From Clostridiales bacterium (GTDB lineage: Bacteria; Bacillota; Clostridia; Tissierellales; Sedimentibacteraceae), in NCBI GenBank assembly GCA_003497505.1, contig DNNV01000303.1:1-8474 (forward strand): a stretch of 8,474 nucleotides of DNA, read 5' to 3'. Position 1 is the stretch's first letter, and each line of letters starts with the position of its first letter. Below, piece by piece: positions 6,153 through 8,474 of the stretch. Both the position numbers and the translations under genes were made by a program. The notes under the pieces were generated by a model. That model saw only the letters and a program-made list of their open reading frames with translations. It was not told the DNA's origin and did no database searches.

Positions 6153-7226
6153 ATGATGAAAGGGTTGATTTTTTTGTTGAACCGTTTGATTTATGCCTTG
6201 GCTGTATTTGTTATGCTTCTGACTGTACCGAGTTTATCTCTTACATTTTTTGAGCAGAGGATCGATACGCCGGTAAAGGCAGAAATATATGAAGTAGCAG
6301 AGGATAATGCAAATCAGGAAGACAAGGCTGTCGAAATAGTTGAAGAATTTGAAAAAACAAGCATTGAAGAACCGGAATTAATAAAAATATACAATGTTAG
6401 CACAGGTAAAGTCATGGGCATTAATTTTGAAGAATATTTAAAAGGTGTGGTAGCTTCTGAAATGCCCGCTGAGTTCAATATTGAAGCACTCAAGGCCCAA
6501 GGAGTCACAGCACGCACATATTTATTGTACAGATTGAAGAAATATCCTGACGGTCATCCCGACCATCCCGGAGCGCCTCTTTGCACGAGCACTCATTGTC
6601 AGGTCTGGAGTTCCAAAGAAAGCCTGATTGCATCCCACGGTGAAGAATGGTATAAAAACTACTGGGGGAAAATTGAAGAGGCAGTCAATTCAACAAAAGG
6701 GCAGATTTTAGTATATGAAGGTAAAATAATCGAGCCTTTGTTTCATTCAACAAGCGGAGGAAGGACTGAAAATTCAGAGGATGTTTTTTCAACTTCCGTT
6801 CCTTATCTTAGAAGTGTTGAAAGTCCTTATGAAAGTGATGCACCGAAACTGCACGCTTCAGTTAAAATATCTGTTGATGAATTTATTAAAAAATTGAAAT
6901 CTTCATATGTAAATCTGGATATATCGAAAAATAATCTTAGTGAAAAAATAAAATTAGGTGAGGTAAGTGATGGCGGAAAAATAAAAACAATTTATGTAGA
7001 TGGGACAGAAATTACAGGTAGGGAAATAAGAACCATATTTAATTTGAATTCTACTAATTTCAGCTTCATTCAATCAGGAAATGAAATTGAGATTGTAACC
7101 ACAGGTTATGGGCACGGTGTCGGAATGAGTCAATGGGGTGCAGAGGGTATGGCAGGCAAGGGTTACGGCTATCTGGACATATTGAAGCATTACTTTACGA
7201 ACATTGACATAGCCAAAGTCAAATAA
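6153..7226 (+). CDS. spoIID: Stage II sporulation protein D (SpoIID), septal peptidoglycan lytic transglycosylase
   Basis: Membrane-anchored enzyme of the mother cell that cleaves glycan strands in the septal wall and, with SpoIIP and SpoIIM, drives engulfment. The longest frame has 357 residues: a hydrophobic anchor at about 11-32, a short charged linker, and the SpoIID catalytic domain from about 77. The catalytic Glu is probably Glu103 in VVASEMPAEF, followed by ALKAQGVTARTY. His138, Cys144, His148 and Cys149 (APLCTSTHCQVW) fit the zinc site seen in clostridial SpoIID. HSTSGGRTE (198-206) and GYGHGVGMSQWGAEGMA near the C-terminus are the other conserved blocks. The coordinates use the first ATG, which has no Shine-Dalgarno; AAAGGG at 6159-6164 instead favours in-frame TTG 6174. 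The gene diverges from spoIIQ, whereas spoIID, spoIIQ and spoIIID usually run in one direction. Confidence 0.95.
   Translation: MMKGLIFLLNRLIYALAVFVMLLTVPSLSLTFFEQRIDTPVKAEIYEVAEDNANQEDKAVEIVEEFEKTSIEEPELIKIYNVSTGKVMGINFEEYLKGVVASEMPAEFNIEALKAQGVTARTYLLYRLKKYPDGHPDHPGAPLCTSTHCQVWSSKESLIASHGEEWYKNYWGKIEEAVNSTKGQILVYEGKIIEPLFHSTSGGRTENSEDVFSTSVPYLRSVESPYESDAPKLHASVKISVDEFIKKLKSSYVNLDISKNNLSEKIKLGEVSDGGKIKTIYVDGTEITGREIRTIFNLNSTNFSFIQSGNEIEIVTTGYGHGVGMSQWGAEGMAGKGYGYLDILKHYFTNIDIAKVK
6159..6164 (+). promoter_or_regulatory. spoIID: Internal Shine-Dalgarno pointing to a downstream spoIID start
   Basis: AAAGGG lies inside codons 3-4 of the longest spoIID frame, 9 nt before in-frame TTG 6174. Nothing similar precedes ATG 6153 or 6156. 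A start at 6174 would give MLNRLIYALAVF, a compact signal anchor, and a 350-residue protein. Confidence 0.45.
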
Positions 7227-7243
7227 ACTATTAATACAATATT

Positions 7244-7271
7244 TTGTTATTTTTTATATACAGCTTATGAT
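7244..7271 (+). promoter_or_regulatory. Candidate vegetative promoter of the HesB-like gene
   Basis: TTGTTA (7244-7249), a 16-nt spacer and TATGAT (7266-7271) match the sigma A hexamers at 4 and 5 of 6 bases. Transcription would start near 7278, about 42 nt before the ATG. The region is very AT-rich, so chance matches are likely. Confidence 0.4.
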
Positions 7272-7282
7272 TAATATGTTAT

Positions 7283-7302
7283 CATTAATTTACATTAATT
7301 TA
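7283..7302 (+). repeat. Perfect tandem 10-bp repeat in the HesB-like gene leader
   Basis: CATTAATTTA is repeated back to back (7283-7292 and 7293-7302), directly downstream of the candidate promoter and 4 nt before the Shine-Dalgarno AAGGG (7307-7311). It may be a regulator site in the early leader or simple AT-rich slippage. Confidence 0.5.
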
Positions 7303-7319
7303 AAAGAAGGGAAACTATA

Positions 7320-7655
7320 ATGATATTCATAAATGATCAAGCTTACGATGAATTCAAGGTACTTTTGGACGACGCCAAAGTTGAATCATACAATATAAGA
7401 ATAGGAATAAGCAACTATTCCTGCAGCGGTCCAATTTTCGGCGTTTATGTTGAGGAGCCTACAGACAAGGACGATGTGGAAAAAATAAAGGATATTACCT
7501 TTATTGTGGATAAAGAACTGAACCAGCAGTACGGCGGTTTCATAATTGTTTCAAGTGAAGAAAACAACGGAAACGGCGTGGGACTCATGCCCGTTGTACA
7601 GCCATCTTCAAGCTGTGGAGACGGATGCGGCGGATGTGGCGGCGGATGCAACTAA
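7320..7655 (+). CDS. HesB/IscA-like protein, Cys form of the HesB-like selenoprotein family
   Basis: Small cytoplasmic protein of 111 residues related to the HesB/IscA A-type carriers of iron-sulfur clusters. The order is an N-terminal stretch INDQAYDEFKVLL (4-16), the core strand and conserved Cys in NYSCSGPIFGV (Cys35), DITFIVDKEL (58-67), YGGFIIVSS (71-79), and a Cys/Gly-rich tail with Cys99, 103, 106 and 110. IscA proteins carry two Cys near the end in a CGCG-type motif; this tail is expanded. The overall pattern fits the clostridial family in which some members have selenocysteine at the position of the conserved core Cys; here that codon is TGC and no in-frame TGA is present. AAGGG (7307-7311) lies 8 nt before the ATG. 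The gene stands alone between spoIID and a terminator. A metal- or cluster-binding role is inferred from the Cys pattern. Confidence 0.85.
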   Translation: MIFINDQAYDEFKVLLDDAKVESYNIRIGISNYSCSGPIFGVYVEEPTDKDDVEKIKDITFIVDKELNQQYGGFIIVSSEENNGNGVGLMPVVQPSSSCGDGCGGCGGGCN

Positions 7656-7668
7656 TAAATAACAAAAC

Positions 7669-7700
7669 GACCTGTTGGAAATTCCGACAGGTCATTTTTA
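7669..7700 (+). terminator. Strong rho-independent terminator of the HesB-like gene
   Basis: A 10-bp stem (GACCTGTTGG at 7669-7678 with CCGACAGGTC at 7684-7693, one G-T pair) with a 5-nt loop AAATT is followed by ATTTTTA. The opposite strand follows the stem with GTTTTGTT, so it may also serve the convergent YitT-family gene. Confidence 0.88.
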
Positions 7701-7728
7701 TAATCGATAATAATAAAATCAAATTATT

Positions 7729-8409
7729 TTAATAGGACCCATTTTTTTGATGAGCATACACATTAATCCTGCACCTATTCTCCGATTTTTCACAGGCTTC
7801 TGAATTTCTGTCAGAAATGTTTTTCGCAGTAGTTTCAAGTCCTTCCCTGCGCCCTGCGTTTTGTACAAAATCAACCAAATATGATGAAACCGTAACTGTA
7901 ATCATAGAAAAAGCAATGCGTTGGAACGGAATATACGAAAGAGAAAGCAACAGAACTATAATGTCTGTACAAAGATATGCACGTGCCGTTCGCCATTTAA
8001 AGGTCTTTGAAATAGAAAGCGCCAGCGCATCGTCTCCGCCGCAGGACCCTCCCTGCCTTATGACCATTCCTACACCGATGCCCACAAATGCTCCTCCTGC
8101 AAGTGCAGCAATCAGAGGATGAAGTAGCAGACCGGGGAGCTGCAGAGGCAACATGCCCCATAATTTTAAAAACCCCGCAAAACTAATGGTAGCTATAATT
8201 GACAGTCTAATAAAATCCCTGCTTATATACCTGAATGCCAAGACATAGCAAAGTATGTCAAGAACAGGTGATAGTACAGCCGGTGATATATTAAACCAGT
8301 GACTAAGCAGCAATATCATACCTAATACGCCGCCTTCGGTAATATTTGCTTGTTGATGAATGTTGTGAATACCAAAGGATACAATAGCAGTACCTGCTAC
8401 TATTCCCAA
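7729..8409 (-). CDS. YitT-family integral membrane protein, 5' end uncertain
   Basis: Polytopic membrane protein of the YitT (DUF161) family, whose function is not established. The open frame gives 226 residues with hydrophobic segments near 3-16, 27-39, 44-61, 68-85, 94-117, 144-162 and 165-183. Family marks are SFGIHNIHQQANITEGGVLG (11-30) and the loop RQGGSCGGDDALAL (118-131). The tail after about residue 186 is short, polar and contains two Cys; the cytoplasmic DUF2179 domain found in many YitT proteins is missing. The only start in this frame is TTG 8409 without a Shine-Dalgarno. The frame continues upstream as KSVYLRKI to a stop at 8434-8436 without any good start. A neighbouring frame encodes KGLENLFTSEK and would join smoothly to ILGIVAG if one base were added in the A5/T4 run at 8408-8416, so a frameshift or sequence error is likely. 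Confidence 0.85.
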   Translation of the reverse strand: MGIVAGTAIVSFGIHNIHQQANITEGGVLGMILLLSHWFNISPAVLSPVLDILCYVLAFRYISRDFIRLSIIATISFAGFLKLWGMLPLQLPGLLLHPLIAALAGGAFVGIGVGMVIRQGGSCGGDDALALSISKTFKWRTARAYLCTDIIVLLLSLSYIPFQRIAFSMITVTVSSYLVDFVQNAGRREGLETTAKNISDRNSEACEKSENRCRINVYAHQKNGSY

Positions 8410-8474
8410 AATTTTTCTGAGGTAAACAGATTTTCAAGTCCCTTTTACTGAGTTAAAATGTTCAATTTTAAAAA

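Noticed and set aside
7227..7257. AT-rich hairpin (AATACAA with TTGTTATT) after spoIID, as a terminator
   Set aside because: The stem is nearly all A-T pairs with a bulge, so it is too weak to call, although a T run follows it.
7320..7655. Possible selenocysteine codon and SECIS element in the HesB-like gene
   Set aside because: There is no in-frame TGA before the TAA stop; the key position is a normal TGC Cys codon.
7817..8122. Plus-strand open frame of 101 residues
   Set aside because: It is antisense to the YitT-family gene, whose hydrophobic protein and family motifs are clear; the antisense product resembles nothing known to me.
1..8474. Mobile elements, CRISPR arrays, RNA genes or a defence system
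   Set aside because: No transposase, integrase, terminal inverted repeats, regular spaced repeats, tRNA-like cloverleaf or defence-type domain was seen on either strand; the genes fit ordinary sporulation, transport and regulation.

Overview
The window is AT-rich DNA from an endospore-forming member of the Bacillota, most likely Clostridia in the broad sense. Three sporulation genes (spoIIQ, spoIIID, spoIID) support this, together with a clostridial-type HesB-like protein, purine-rich Shine-Dalgarno sequences and the AT-rich codon use. The genus cannot be fixed from the sequence alone. Every feature here is chromosomal in style; I see no mobile element, phage gene, tRNA, rRNA or CRISPR array.

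Layout, left to right. (1) Positions 1-712, minus strand: an ECF sigma factor gene and the 5' end of a downstream partner, probably its membrane anti-sigma factor, overlapping by 11 nt. A well-matched ECF-type promoter (TGAAAC, 17 nt, CGTCTA) lies directly upstream, so the sigma factor probably drives its own operon. (2) Positions 902-4874, plus strand: a three-gene sugar importer of the ChvE/MmsA/MmsB class (binding lipoprotein, double ATPase, permease). It has a near-consensus vegetative promoter, an operator-like quasi-palindrome at the start of transcription, a pair of 10-bp direct repeats upstream, a large hairpin after the binding-protein gene, and a terminator at the end. (3) Positions 4974-7226: a sporulation block. 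spoIIQ and spoIIID read leftward; spoIID reads rightward from a shared 112-bp intergenic region with candidate forespore (sigma F type) and mother-cell (sigma E type) promoter elements facing opposite ways. (4) Positions 7320-7655, plus strand: a small HesB/IscA-like protein with a Cys/Gly-rich tail, in the family that includes selenoprotein members; this copy uses Cys. (5) Positions 7729-8409, minus strand: a YitT-family membrane protein whose 5' end looks defective or mis-sequenced, convergent with the HesB gene across a strong terminator.

How the parts work together. The sigma/anti-sigma pair is an envelope-stress type regulatory switch. The importer brings monosaccharides into the cell and appears to be under catabolite or LacI-family control. 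SpoIIQ (forespore side of the engulfment channel), SpoIID (peptidoglycan lytic transglycosylase of the mother cell) and SpoIIID (mother-cell transcription factor) act at the engulfment stage of sporulation.

I do not find a previously undescribed multi-gene system. The points most worth a second look are the Cys form of the HesB-like selenoprotein family, the self-contained ECF promoter, the broken start of the YitT gene, the reversed spoIID orientation and the paired repeats plus operator ahead of the sugar importer.
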